64,000 nt of DNA, from assembly GCF_900110205.1 (NCBI RefSeq), contig NZ_FOCV01000018.1, forward strand, positions 79,469-143,468, in the 5' to 3' direction. This DNA is from Rhizobium tibeticum (GTDB lineage: Bacteria > Pseudomonadota > Alphaproteobacteria > Rhizobiales > Rhizobiaceae). Made by a program: the position numbers and the translations under genes. A model generated the notes under the pieces. It was not told the DNA's origin. It saw only the letters and a program-made list of their open reading frames with translations, and did not search any database. Positions 27,889 to 36,397 of the stretch are shown one piece after another (within the stretch, counting starts at the first letter, position 1; each line of letters begins with the position of its first letter).

Positions 27889-28193
27889 GGCGATCTCCTT
27901 TGTCTTTGCTGACGACATAACGGGAGGTCGCCCTATTGGTTCCGTTGGAGCTCCAAGGCCGGGTTCAGCCAACAGAAAAGACGCGTCCAAATCGACGCGC
28001 CTTTGCAATACGCAACCGAAAGCAGTCTTGAACGGCATGGAAGAGACAGAGCAGAATAATCAGCGGGATAGGATACTGATCAACCAAAGCAAAATGCCTT
28101 TCGTCGTCATTTTCCCTTTCACAATGAATGTGATGAGAGAATGAGCCGGGATGGTTCCGACACGGCATCTTCCGACTGCTACGTGCTCTTGGC
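27889..28193. other. Intergenic region with a minus-strand terminator
   Basis: About 300 bases separate two small membrane protein genes. The left end is the DUF1328 leader; a minus-strand hairpin terminator is at 27972-28004. Between it and 28193 no convincing coding frame exists, so the stretch 28005-28150 is either a long 3' untranslated region or could encode a small RNA ending at that hairpin. Confidence 0.4.
27972..28004 (-). terminator. Intrinsic terminator, minus strand
   Basis: On the minus strand AAAGGCGCGTC and GACGCGTCTTT pair over 11 bp (one G-U) around GATTTG and are followed by TTCTGTT. It would end transcripts from the 54-residue gene at 28194-28358 or from an unannotated small RNA. 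Confidence 0.6.
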
Positions 28194-28358
28194 TTATCCG
28201 ACGATGCCAAAGACGAGGGCTGCGACGAAAAGAAACGCCGCAGTGACAAGCGTTGCGTGAACGACAAGCTGAATCTTGCTACGTGCCGTGACCGGCTTCT
28301 TGCTCTGGACGGAACCATATTGATTCACATGAGCGTGCGAGATACCCAAGTCTGCCAT
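28194..28358 (-). CDS. Small tail-anchored-type membrane protein, 54 aa
   Basis: The reading frame starts MADLGISHAHVNQYG and ends FLFVAALVFGIVG before TAA. The first 29 residues are hydrophilic with a basic SKKPVTARSK segment, and residues 30-54 form one membrane helix reaching the C-terminus. CGGAGG lies 6 bases before the ATG, an excellent ribosome site, and this is the best reason to believe it. I recognise no family. It is flanked by other small genes on the same strand. Confidence 0.6.
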   Translation of the reverse strand: MADLGISHAHVNQYGSVQSKKPVTARSKIQLVVHATLVTAAFLFVAALVFGIVG

Positions 28359-28480
28359 GTGTTGCCTCCGTTTCTCCGCGCTTCTTTTTATTAGAGCGTG
28401 TTTTCGTATTTTCTCTATCTGATAAGTAGAGATAAAATTCTGTCCTGCTAGCCGTCGTTAAAAAATCCGTCCGTTTGTGC

Positions 28481-28675
28481 CTAGACGAGAATTCGCCACG
28501 CCCAGAGCAGGGACCGCTCGTTCCCGGCACCATAGCGCGGCCTCACCACTGCTTCTGGCGTTTCCAGCAAGCGCCGGTCTTTCTCTGCGGGAATGGATGT
28601 CGAGATTGCAGCTTCTCTATCGGTTTTGGCCGGTGGCTGCAGGTATCCCATCGTCATGCCGCCGAGAAAAAACAT
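28481..28675 (-). CDS. Hypothetical protein, 64 aa
   Basis: It begins MFFLGGMTMGYLQPPAK and ends in LLWAWRILV. GGAG lies 7 bases upstream of the ATG, giving a credible start. There is no recognised domain; the middle is charged and the ends are hydrophobic. Codon use resembles the neighbours. It could still be a chance frame, so confidence is moderate. Confidence 0.45.
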   Translation of the reverse strand: MFFLGGMTMGYLQPPAKTDREAAISTSIPAEKDRRLLETPEAVVRPRYGAGNERSLLWAWRILV

Positions 28676-28835
28676 GCCTGATCTCCATGATCACGAAAAT
28701 TAACGGGCGTTAACCGGATCATGACAGAAGTAAGGCAGGTGTCAATAGTCTAGTCGATTGGTCGTGTTTTAGTTGATCGTTAAGGCTGAGCTCCAGCGAG
28801 CCTCAGCGAAATCAATTCTTTGAAAGGATTGCCCT

Positions 28836-29585
28836 TCAAGCTTTTACGAAGCCCTTGCTGGCGATCATCAAATTTCGCGTGTAGTCCTCCGTCACAGCCG
28901 CCTGCGCCAGCTGGGTCGCGGTCAGTCGCTCGACGACGGTGCCGTCGCGCATCACTGCCAGGCGATCACACATATGCGTGACGACGCCGAGGTCATGGCT
29001 GACCATAACGAAGGTCAGCTTGCGGTCGTGTCGAATCTGCTCGAGCAGGTTCAGAACCTCCGCCTGCACCGAGGCGTCAAGAGCCGAGGTCGGCTCGTCA
29101 AGCAGGAGAATCGACGGCTCGACGATCAATGCGCGGGCAATCGCAACTCGTTGGCGTTGACCGCCAGAAAGCTGATGCGGGTACCGGAATCGGAAGCCGT
29201 TTCCAAGCCCGACTTCATCGAGGGCGCGGGCAATCCGCATGTCACTGTCACTGATGCCATGTATCGCCAGCGGCTCGAGCAGGAGGCGATCGATGGTCTG
29301 GCGGGGGTGCAGGGACCCATAGGGATCCTGGAAGACCATCTGCACCTGTCTGTAGAAGCCCTTGGACCGCTTGGCGCCGACGAGGGGATTGCCATGGATT
29401 CTGATGCTGCCGCTCGCCACCGGCGCCAAGCCGGCAACAGCACGCAGCAAGGTCGACTTTCCGGATCCGGACTCGCCCACTAGGCCGAATGACCCGCCGG
29501 TCTCGATATCGACGCTGACGTCCTTTAGCGCGTGGAAGTGATCATAGATCACACTCAGCTTATCGACTGACAGTGCGATGGTCAT
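28836..29585 (-). CDS. Peptide ABC transporter ATP-binding protein (DppF/OppF-like)
   Basis: A 249-residue ATPase with Walker A GESGSGKS, signature LSGGQRQRVAIARAL and Walker B ILLLDEPTSALD, plus the D-loop and switch histidine (MVSHDLGVV). It energises a Dpp/Opp-type importer at the inner face of the membrane. The ATG at 29585 overlaps the stop of the partner ATPase gene (ATGA), showing translational coupling; an upstream ATG three codons earlier is less likely. It is the last gene of the six-gene operon. It lacks the long C-terminal Fe-S-type extension of many OppF proteins and is short for the family. Confidence 0.93.
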   Translation of the reverse strand: MTIALSVDKLSVIYDHFHALKDVSVDIETGGSFGLVGESGSGKSTLLRAVAGLAPVASGSIRIHGNPLVGAKRSKGFYRQVQMVFQDPYGSLHPRQTIDRLLLEPLAIHGISDSDMRIARALDEVGLGNGFRFRYPHQLSGGQRQRVAIARALIVEPSILLLDEPTSALDASVQAEVLNLLEQIRHDRKLTFVMVSHDLGVVTHMCDRLAVMRDGTVVERLTATQLAQAAVTEDYTRNLMIASKGFVKA

Positions 29586-30415
29586 GCGGCCCACTCCGGC
29601 TTGCGATCGAGGACCGGCAGGGGATGCCTGCTTTCGCCAATTTGGGGCATGCAGTTCAACAGGCCCTGGGTGTATGGGTGGCGCGCGTTCTTAAGTTCCG
29701 ATGCCTTGAGTTCTTCGACAACCTTGCCGGCATACATAACGATGACGCGGTCGCAAAAGGACGAAACCAGGCGCAGGTCGTGGGACACGAAGATCAGCCC
29801 CATACCGCGTTCCGACACGAGTCGGTCCATGATCCGGAGAACGTCGAGCTGGACCGTGACATCCAGTGCGGAGGTCGGTTCGTCGGCGATCAAGAGTTCC
29901 GGATCGGCGATCAGCATCATAGCGATCATTGCGCGCTGACCCATGCCGCCCGAGACCTCATGCGGATAGAGGTCGAATACCCGCTTCGGGTCGCGGATTT
30001 GAACCGCCTCCAACATCGCTAGCGCGCGATCGCGCGCCTCCGCGTTGCCGACCCTTTCATGGGTTCGCAACGTTTCGCAAATCTGCCGGCCGATCGACAT
30101 CACGGGATCGAGCGAATATTTGGGATCCTGCAGAACCATCGCGATGCGTTTGCCGCGCAACTGTCGGCGCTGCTTGGCGGATGCGGCGAGAAGATCTATG
30201 CCGTTGAAGTCGAGCTTGTCGGCCGAGACGATACCGTGTTTCGGGGTTAGCCCCATGATGGCGCGCCCCGTCTGGGACTTGCCGGAGCCCGACTCGCCGA
30301 CGATACCGAGGCGTTCCTTTCCAAGCGAAAAGGAGACGTCGCGGACGGCTTCGATCACGCCCGTGCGCGTGGGATAGCTGACTTTGAGGTTTTGAACGGT
30401 GAGGAGCTCGGTCAT
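29582..30415 (-). CDS. Peptide ABC transporter ATP-binding protein (DppD/OppD-like)
   Basis: A 277-residue ATPase with Walker A GESGSGKSQ, signature VSGGMGQRAMIAMML and Walker B LLIADEPTSALDV, then FVSHDLRLVSSF. The C-terminal HPYTQGLLNCMP segment is the oligopeptide-transporter C-terminal motif. It pairs with the following ATPase as a heterodimer. It overlaps both neighbours by four bases. The signature serine-glycine-glycine is preceded by valine instead of leucine, a tolerated variation. Confidence 0.93.
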   Translation of the reverse strand: MTELLTVQNLKVSYPTRTGVIEAVRDVSFSLGKERLGIVGESGSGKSQTGRAIMGLTPKHGIVSADKLDFNGIDLLAASAKQRRQLRGKRIAMVLQDPKYSLDPVMSIGRQICETLRTHERVGNAEARDRALAMLEAVQIRDPKRVFDLYPHEVSGGMGQRAMIAMMLIADPELLIADEPTSALDVTVQLDVLRIMDRLVSERGMGLIFVSHDLRLVSSFCDRVIVMYAGKVVEELKASELKNARHPYTQGLLNCMPQIGESRHPLPVLDRKPEWAA

Positions 30416-31347
30416 TGGCCGCTCTCCTTCGGGTCAAGCGCATCGCGCAGGCCGTCGCCGAGCAGGTTGAAGCCGAGGCTGACGATCAGGATAGCGAAAC
30501 CAGGCATTGCGGCGACCCACCACTGGTCCAGGATGAAACGCCGGCCGGAGGCGATCATCGCGCCCCACTCGGGTAACGGAGGCTGCGCGCCGAGACCGAG
30601 GAAGCCGAGACCGGCGGCCGTTAGGATGATCCCAGCCATGTCGAGCGTGACACGTACGATGAGCGAGGAAAGGCACAGCGGCATGACGTGCCGGACCACA
30701 ATCCGCAAAGGTGATGCGCCCATCAGCTTGACCGCGGAAATATAGTCGGAGCGTCGCACGGTTAGCGTCTCCGCGCGCGCAATGCGGGCGTAAGGCGGCC
30801 AGGAGGTGATGGCAATGGCGATGATGGCGTTCTGAATGCCAGGCCCGAGCGCCGCGACGAAGGCGAGGGCCAGAACCAGCTTCGGGAATGCCAGGAAGAT
30901 ATCGGTGATGCGCATCAGCGTCGCATCGACCCAGCCGCCGGCGTAACCCGACACCGTCCCGACGATCAGGCCGATCGGCGCCGAGATGGCTGCGACGAGA
31001 ACGACGACGAGCAGCGTCAGACGAGAGCCATAGATGAGGCGGGAATAGATATCGCGTCCCTGATCATCGGTGCCAAGCCAATAGCCCTCTGAGCCTGGCG
31101 GCAGCAATCGCGCATTTTTCAGGTCGCCCACAACAGGCGAATGGGTTGCAAGTACATTCGCAAAGGCAGCCACAAACAGGAGCGCAATAATGATCAGCAA
31201 ACCGACGACGGCGAGGCGGTTTGCGCTGAACTGGCGCCAGGTCAGGTAGGCTCGGCCCAACCGCGCCTGCATGCGCGACTGCGGCCGATCGGAAAGCAGC
31301 CACTCGCGGCGGCTCAGTGGCGCTGATTGATTTGCGGGAACCGTCAT
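30412..31347 (-). CDS. Peptide ABC transporter permease (DppC/OppC-like)
   Basis: A 311-residue permease with an N-terminal OppC_N-type helix (about residues 40-60), the LGTDDQGRDIYSRLIYGSR motif near residue 92 and the EAA-type loop RAETLTVRRSDYISAVKLMGAS near residue 190. About six membrane helices. It forms the channel with the DppB-like partner, imports the solute delivered by the binding protein, and is coupled to both neighbours by four-base overlaps. Confidence 0.93.
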   Translation of the reverse strand: MTVPANQSAPLSRREWLLSDRPQSRMQARLGRAYLTWRQFSANRLAVVGLLIIIALLFVAAFANVLATHSPVVGDLKNARLLPPGSEGYWLGTDDQGRDIYSRLIYGSRLTLLVVVLVAAISAPIGLIVGTVSGYAGGWVDATLMRITDIFLAFPKLVLALAFVAALGPGIQNAIIAIAITSWPPYARIARAETLTVRRSDYISAVKLMGASPLRIVVRHVMPLCLSSLIVRVTLDMAGIILTAAGLGFLGLGAQPPLPEWGAMIASGRRFILDQWWVAAMPGFAILIVSLGFNLLGDGLRDALDPKESGQ

Positions 31348-32411
31348 CGGCTTCGCGTCCTGGGGTCAAGCGTCCGGTAGAGAAGGTCGGACAGAAGATT
31401 GATGCCGATGAAAACCGTGCCAATGATGATGGTGCCACCGAGGACGGCGTTCATATCCGCGTTCTGAAGGGAATTGGTGATGTAGAGCCCGATGCCCGGC
31501 CAGGAGAACACAGTCTCGGTGAGCACCGAACCCTCAAGCAAGCCGGCATATGAAAGTGCAATGACGGTTACCAGCGGCACCGCGGCGTTGCGCAATGCAT
31601 GACCCCAGATCACCCGGGTTTCCGATAGTCCCTTGGCGCGCGCCGCGACCACGTACTCCTGGCTCAGCTCGTTGAGCATGAAACTTCTGGTCATGCGGCT
31701 GATGTAGGCCAGCGAGAAATAGCCGAGCAACGAGGCCGGCAGGATGATGTGGCGAAAAACGTCATAGAAGACGTCCCACTGCCCCTGCATGGCGCTGTCG
31801 AGGAGATAGAAGCCGGTCACCGGCGTGAAACTGTATTCAAAGACAATATCAATGCGGCCCGGGAAGGCCACCCAACGCAATTGAGCGTAGAAGATGACAA
31901 GCGAAATGAGTGCCAGCCAGAATATCGGCACGGAATAGCCAATCAGGCCAATGACGCGGACGACCTGGTCGGCCGTGCTGCCTCGCCGCACTGCAGCGAG
32001 CACGCCCAGCGGGACGCCAATGACGGAGCCGATGATCGTCCCGAGCGTTGCGAGCTCGATCGTCGCGGGAAAGACGCGCCTGATGTCGACCATGACAGGA
32101 TTGGTGGTCAGCACCGAGGTTCCGAAGTCACCCGAAAGGATGCTCTTTAGATAGATATAGAACTGCTGGTAGAGCGGCAGGTCGAAACCGAGCTCGTGAC
32201 GGACTCGTTCGACGACATGTGTCGGCGCGCGGTCGCCGAGTATAGCAAGGACCGGATCGATCGGTACGACGCGGCCGATGAAGAAAGTCACGGCCAGGAG
32301 GCCGAGATAAGTGGTGACGGCGGCGACAAGAAATCGCCCGACCGCCTTGGCAACGGCAACAGCACGGCCCTGTTTGGGCCGTGCCTGCGTCTTTGTCTCA
32401 ACGATGCTCAA
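31344..32411 (-). CDS. Peptide ABC transporter permease (DppB/OppB-like)
   Basis: A 355-residue permease with about six membrane helices. Typical features are VPIDPVLAILGDRAP early on, HELGFDLPLYQQF (about residue 93), the EAA loop SFMLNELSQEYVVAARAKGLSE near residue 240 and GTVFIGINLLSDLLYRTLDPR at the end. The N-terminus has a basic stretch of about 25 residues before the first helix. It starts 18 bases after the binding-protein gene and overlaps the next permease by four bases. Confidence 0.93.
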   Translation of the reverse strand: MSIVETKTQARPKQGRAVAVAKAVGRFLVAAVTTYLGLLAVTFFIGRVVPIDPVLAILGDRAPTHVVERVRHELGFDLPLYQQFYIYLKSILSGDFGTSVLTTNPVMVDIRRVFPATIELATLGTIIGSVIGVPLGVLAAVRRGSTADQVVRVIGLIGYSVPIFWLALISLVIFYAQLRWVAFPGRIDIVFEYSFTPVTGFYLLDSAMQGQWDVFYDVFRHIILPASLLGYFSLAYISRMTRSFMLNELSQEYVVAARAKGLSETRVIWGHALRNAAVPLVTVIALSYAGLLEGSVLTETVFSWPGIGLYITNSLQNADMNAVLGGTIIIGTVFIGINLLSDLLYRTLDPRTRSR

Positions 32412-32429
32412 CGGATCAATCCTGCCGGA

Positions 32430-34073
32430 TTATTCCTTGCCGATCGGGCCGACATAATTGGTGTCAAAGCTCGGGCCGAGCTTGAAGTCCTTCAGGCTCT
32501 TGCGAGCGCCTGCGACTTCGATCTGCTGGAAGATGATCACAAAGGGGCTGTTGGCGAGGAACTTCTTCTGGATGTCCTCGTACATGGCAGCGCGCTTGGC
32601 GCCGTCACGTTCAAGCAATGCAGCCTTCGTTTCCTTGTCGAGCTCCGGCGCTTCCCAGGCGTTGCGCCATGCGAGCGTCTTGACCGTACCGGCATCCGAG
32701 TTGTCTGGGTTGGTGGTAAAGGTGTCGGCATTCGAGTTCGGGTCGAAATAGTCCGAACCCCACTGGCCGATATACATGTCATGCGTGCGTGCACGGAACT
32801 TCGTCAGGGTCTGCTTGCCGTCGCCCGGGATGATTTCCATCTTGATGCCGGCCTGGGCGAGCGACTGCTGGATGGATTCGGCAATACCCGTTACCGGCTG
32901 CGTATTGCGAACGTCCATCGTCACCGAGAAGCCGTCCTTCAGGCCGGCTTTCGCAAGCAGTTCCTTCGCCTTGGCCACGTCGAGCTTATAAGGGTTTTCA
33001 TCGAGCGCACCGAGCTGGCCCTTGGGCAGGAAGGTCTGGTGGATTTCGCCGATGCCCTTGATCAGCGTCGAACCGATCGCATCATAGTCGACAAGATACT
33101 TGAAGGCTTCCTGGACTTCCGGCTTCTTCAGGTTGTCGTTCTTGGAGTTGAGGCTGACGTAGTAGACCGTCCCCTTCGGCGCAGCGACAGTCGTCAAGTC
33201 GGCATTCTTGGCGATCGCATCCAGATCGCCGGGCTCCAGGTTGCGCGCGATATCGATATCACCTGCTTCCAGCGCCAGGCGCTGCGCCGAGCTTTCCTTC
33301 ATGAAGCGATAGATGACGCGGTTGAGCTTCGCCTTGTCGCCGTAATAATTGTCGTTGCGTTCCATCACGACAACTTCATTGGCGCGCCATTCGCGCAGCT
33401 TAAAAGCGCCGGAGCCTGCATAACCGGTCTTCAGCCATTCGTTGCCGAAGTCGTTGTCGTACTTGTATTCGGCGCTCGGCGTCACGGACTTGATGTGCTC
33501 CATGACCAGCTTCTTGTCGACGACCGAGGCAACAGTTGCCGTCAGGCAGTTTAGAACGAAGCTCGGCGCGTAAGGCTTGTCGACTGTGAAGACGAAGGTG
33601 TTGTCATCTGTCGCCTTTGCCTTCTCGGCCACGTTGTCGCCAGTGATGCCGAACTGGGTAATGATGAACGCCGGGCTCTTGTCGAGCTTGACTGCGCGCT
33701 CGAAGGACCACGCAACGTCTTCGGCGGTGATCGGATTGCCGGAGGCGAACTTCAGGCCGGATTTGAGCTTGAAGGTGTAGGTCAGGCCATCATCAGACAC
33801 CGACCAGCTGTCGGCGAGATCGCCCTTGACCTTCGACGTGTCGCTCATGTCGAGACGGACGAGCAGGCTGTAGGTGTTGCTCGTAACTTCGGCCGTCGAC
33901 AGTTCGAACGCCTCACCCGGGTCCATGGTGATGATGTCGTCGATGGCGAAGCCTTCGACCAGCGTGTCCTTCGGCGTTTCCGCCAAGGCAGCCGGTGCGG
34001 CGGCCATCATGATCGATAGAGCGGCGCCCGCAGAAAGCAGACGGAAGGTGCGGTTGAATTTGCTGACTATCAT
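32430..34073 (-). CDS. Peptide ABC transporter substrate-binding protein (SBP_bac_5)
   Basis: A 547-residue periplasmic binding protein of the DppA/OppA cluster. The signal peptide covers about residues 1-31 with AALAET at the cleavage region. Family features are LVEGFAIDDIITMDPGEAF, the DGLTYTFKLKSGLKFASGNPITAEDV stretch (in short: TYTFKL-G-KFASGNP) and AWRNAWEAPELD. I chose the ATG at 34073, preceded by GGGGAA; an in-frame ATG eight codons earlier is less well placed. It likely binds peptides or a related amine-bearing solute; the dipeptidase gene immediately upstream favours dipeptides. Confidence 0.92.
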   Translation of the reverse strand: MIVSKFNRTFRLLSAGAALSIMMAAAPAALAETPKDTLVEGFAIDDIITMDPGEAFELSTAEVTSNTYSLLVRLDMSDTSKVKGDLADSWSVSDDGLTYTFKLKSGLKFASGNPITAEDVAWSFERAVKLDKSPAFIITQFGITGDNVAEKAKATDDNTFVFTVDKPYAPSFVLNCLTATVASVVDKKLVMEHIKSVTPSAEYKYDNDFGNEWLKTGYAGSGAFKLREWRANEVVVMERNDNYYGDKAKLNRVIYRFMKESSAQRLALEAGDIDIARNLEPGDLDAIAKNADLTTVAAPKGTVYYVSLNSKNDNLKKPEVQEAFKYLVDYDAIGSTLIKGIGEIHQTFLPKGQLGALDENPYKLDVAKAKELLAKAGLKDGFSVTMDVRNTQPVTGIAESIQQSLAQAGIKMEIIPGDGKQTLTKFRARTHDMYIGQWGSDYFDPNSNADTFTTNPDNSDAGTVKTLAWRNAWEAPELDKETKAALLERDGAKRAAMYEDIQKKFLANSPFVIIFQQIEVAGARKSLKDFKLGPSFDTNYVGPIGKE

Positions 34074-34121
34074 GGTTTTTGTTCCCCTGTTTTCCATTTC
34101 AATACAAAGCGATAGGCAAGC

Positions 34122-35180
34122 TTAGGCGTACTCTTCTCCCCACGCCGAAGTCAGAATTCTCAGCCAGTTCCCGCTGGCCAATTTTTCGAGATCTCGTGCA
34201 CCATAGCCAACGCGCTGGAGGGCGGCAATCAGCTTCTGGTTACCGGCGGCATCCCCTATTTCCTCGGGAATGGTTGCGCCATCGAAGTCCGAACCGAGAG
34301 CCACACAATCGATGCCGATGCGCTCGACGAGATAATCGATATGGCGCACCATGTCGCTGAGCGGTGTGTCGCCATCGGAGCGAGCGTCGCTGCGCAGCAT
34401 CGCGGTCGCATAATTCACGCCGACGAGGCCGCGGCTTTCTCGAATGGCGTCGAGCTGCTTGTTCGTGAGGTTGCGAGCAACGGGCGTCAGCGCATGAGCG
34501 TTGGAGTGGCTGGCCACGAGCGGCTGATCGGTTGTCTTTGCAACATCCCAGAAGCCTTTCTCGGTGATGTGCGCCAGATCGATCAGGATGCCGAGCCGGT
34601 TGCATTCGCGCACAAGCGCCAAGCCTGCCTCGGTCAGGCCGGGCGCAGTGTCCGGCGACATCGGAAAGGCGAAGGGCACGCCGTGGCCGAAGACATTGTG
34701 CCGGCTCCATACCGGTCCCAGTGACCGCAAGCCGGCGGCATGGAACACTTCGAGCGCTGCGAGATCAGGGCCAATGGCCTCGCAGCCTTCCATGTGCATC
34801 ACAGCCGCGAAGACGCCGTCGGCCATTGCTTGGCGAATGTCCTTGACGCTGCGGCAGAGGCGCCAGGCGCCGGCGCGGTCGAGGCGAAGCGCGATCGCGG
34901 CCATTTCCGTAGCGATCCTCAGCGAGGGAAGCGGTTCGAGGGGGGCGGCAAGCGGGGTGACATAGTGGCCGTTCTTGTCGGGATCGGCAAAAACGAGATC
35001 GCCGGAGGGCACGTAGATTGCGCAGAGGCCGCCGGCCAACCCGCCAGCCTTGGCGCGCGGGGCATCGATATGGCCTAGATCTGTTCCGTTTGAAAATTCA
35101 GCGACTGGATCGCCACCATCCCGTTCATGTGTCCAAAGCCGGAGGAGGACGTCGTTATGGCCGTCGAATACGAATTGCAT
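34122..35180 (-). CDS. Membrane dipeptidase (peptidase M19 family)
   Basis: A 352-residue zinc dipeptidase of the renal dipeptidase family. It has the metal-binding FDGHNDVLLR at the start (His about residue 7, Asp about 9), MHMEGCEAIG with the bridging glutamate near residue 120, ILIDLAHITEKG, the ASHSNAHAL histidine region and GSDFDGATIPEEIG. Such enzymes cleave dipeptides including those with a D-residue at the C-terminal side. No signal peptide is visible, so it is probably cytoplasmic despite the family name. I start it at the ATG at 35180 with AGGAAC upstream. It is the first gene of the operon with the importer, suggesting uptake followed by hydrolysis. Confidence 0.92.
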   Translation of the reverse strand: MQFVFDGHNDVLLRLWTHERDGGDPVAEFSNGTDLGHIDAPRAKAGGLAGGLCAIYVPSGDLVFADPDKNGHYVTPLAAPLEPLPSLRIATEMAAIALRLDRAGAWRLCRSVKDIRQAMADGVFAAVMHMEGCEAIGPDLAALEVFHAAGLRSLGPVWSRHNVFGHGVPFAFPMSPDTAPGLTEAGLALVRECNRLGILIDLAHITEKGFWDVAKTTDQPLVASHSNAHALTPVARNLTNKQLDAIRESRGLVGVNYATAMLRSDARSDGDTPLSDMVRHIDYLVERIGIDCVALGSDFDGATIPEEIGDAAGNQKLIAALQRVGYGARDLEKLASGNWLRILTSAWGEEYA

Positions 35181-35292
35181 CTGCGTTCCTGTGTGCCCGG
35201 GCGGGCGATATGAAGAGCGCAGAATAGAAAAGCTGACGGAATACGCTACCACTTTTTTCAGAAATTTTGCGCTTCCGCATCAATGGTTAGCG

Positions 35293-35323
35293 GAAACGAA
35301 AAACGGGAGCCGAGGCTCCCGTT
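35293..35323 (-). terminator. Terminator of the sugar ABC operon
   Basis: AACGGGAGCC and GGCTCCCGTT form a 10-bp stem; on the minus strand it is followed by TTTTCGTTTCC. It lies 16 bases past the permease stop, upstream of the dipeptidase promoter region. Confidence 0.85.
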
Positions 35324-35338
35324 CGGAAGTGCTTTTCG

Positions 35339-36364
35339 TCAGTGCTTGGCGCGTTTCTTTTGCCGGTAGACGTCGATCACGACGGCAGCCACAATGATCA
35401 GCCCCTTGACGATCTCCTGGTAGTAAGCATCGACCCTGAGAAAGGTGAAGCCCGAGGTCATCACGCCGAGAATGATCGTGCCGATAACCGTTCCGGTGAT
35501 GCGGCCGACGCCACCGGTCAGGGAGGTACCGCCGATAACAGTCGCAGCAATGGCGTCCAGTTCGTACATAACACCCATACCGGCCTGCGCGGTCTGGGCG
35601 CGGGCCGCCGTGACCACGCCAGCAAGACCCGCCAGGAGACCGGCGATTGCGTAAACCTTGATCAGGTGGGCTTCGATGTTGATACCAGAAACCCGCGCAG
35701 CCTGCACATTGGCGCCGATGGCATAGGTGAACTTGCCGTAGCGGGTATAGCGCAGCGCAATGTGGAAGATCAGCGCGACGACGAGGAAAACGATCACAGG
35801 CCAAATGCCGGTGCCGATGAAATTGAACTGATCGGTGAGCCCCGAAACCGGCTGGCCCTTGGTGTACCACTTCGAAATGCCGCGTGCCGAGACCATCATG
35901 CCCAGCGTTGCGATGAACGGCGGGATCTTGGTCTTTGCGATCAGCTGTCCGTTGATAAAGCCGGCTGCGAGGCCGATGAGGAGGCCGACGCCGATCGGGA
36001 TGAAGAAGGGCAGGTCGGTCAGCGAAGGATAGAGCGCTCGTGGCCAGGTCGATGCCTGCGCGAAGCTTGCCGCAATCATCGCGGTCATGCCGACGACCGA
36101 GCCCGATGATAGGTCGATGCCGCCAGTGATGATGACTTGCGTCACGCCCACCGCAATGATGCCGATGACGGCGACCTGAAGGATCATGATCGTCAAGCGC
36201 TGCGAATTGAACAGGAAGCTCTGGCCCACGAAAATCCAGCCCAGAATTTCATAGATGAGCGCAATGCCGACCAGGACGAGGAAAATGCTGAGTTCAGGCG
36301 GAACACGCCGTCTGCGCGCGCGCGTTGCGAGGGGGGCTGCCGCCTCAGCTGCGTTTGTATTCAT
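35339..36364 (-). CDS. CUT2-type sugar ABC transporter permease (RbsC-like)
   Basis: A 341-residue permease with about nine or ten hydrophobic segments. The ITGGIDLSSGSVVGMTAMIAA motif near residue 85 and the GGTSLTGGVGRITGTVIG motif near residue 275 are hallmarks of the RbsC/XylH/AraH family, which import pentoses, hexoses or inositol. It is the last of three genes (binding protein, ATPase, permease) and ends in a strong terminator. The N-terminus is basic and alanine-rich. The exact sugar is not readable. Confidence 0.92.
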   Translation of the reverse strand: MNTNAAEAAAPLATRARRRRVPPELSIFLVLVGIALIYEILGWIFVGQSFLFNSQRLTIMILQVAVIGIIAVGVTQVIITGGIDLSSGSVVGMTAMIAASFAQASTWPRALYPSLTDLPFFIPIGVGLLIGLAAGFINGQLIAKTKIPPFIATLGMMVSARGISKWYTKGQPVSGLTDQFNFIGTGIWPVIVFLVVALIFHIALRYTRYGKFTYAIGANVQAARVSGINIEAHLIKVYAIAGLLAGLAGVVTAARAQTAQAGMGVMYELDAIAATVIGGTSLTGGVGRITGTVIGTIILGVMTSGFTFLRVDAYYQEIVKGLIIVAAVVIDVYRQKKRAKH

Positions 36365-36397
36365 GATATCCTCCCTTCGGTTGCCGGAGCCCGCGCG

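Noticed and set aside
32196..33554. A 452-residue plus-strand frame opposite the peptide-binding protein
   Set aside because: Antisense shadow with no motifs; the minus-strand binding protein has a signal peptide and ribosome site.
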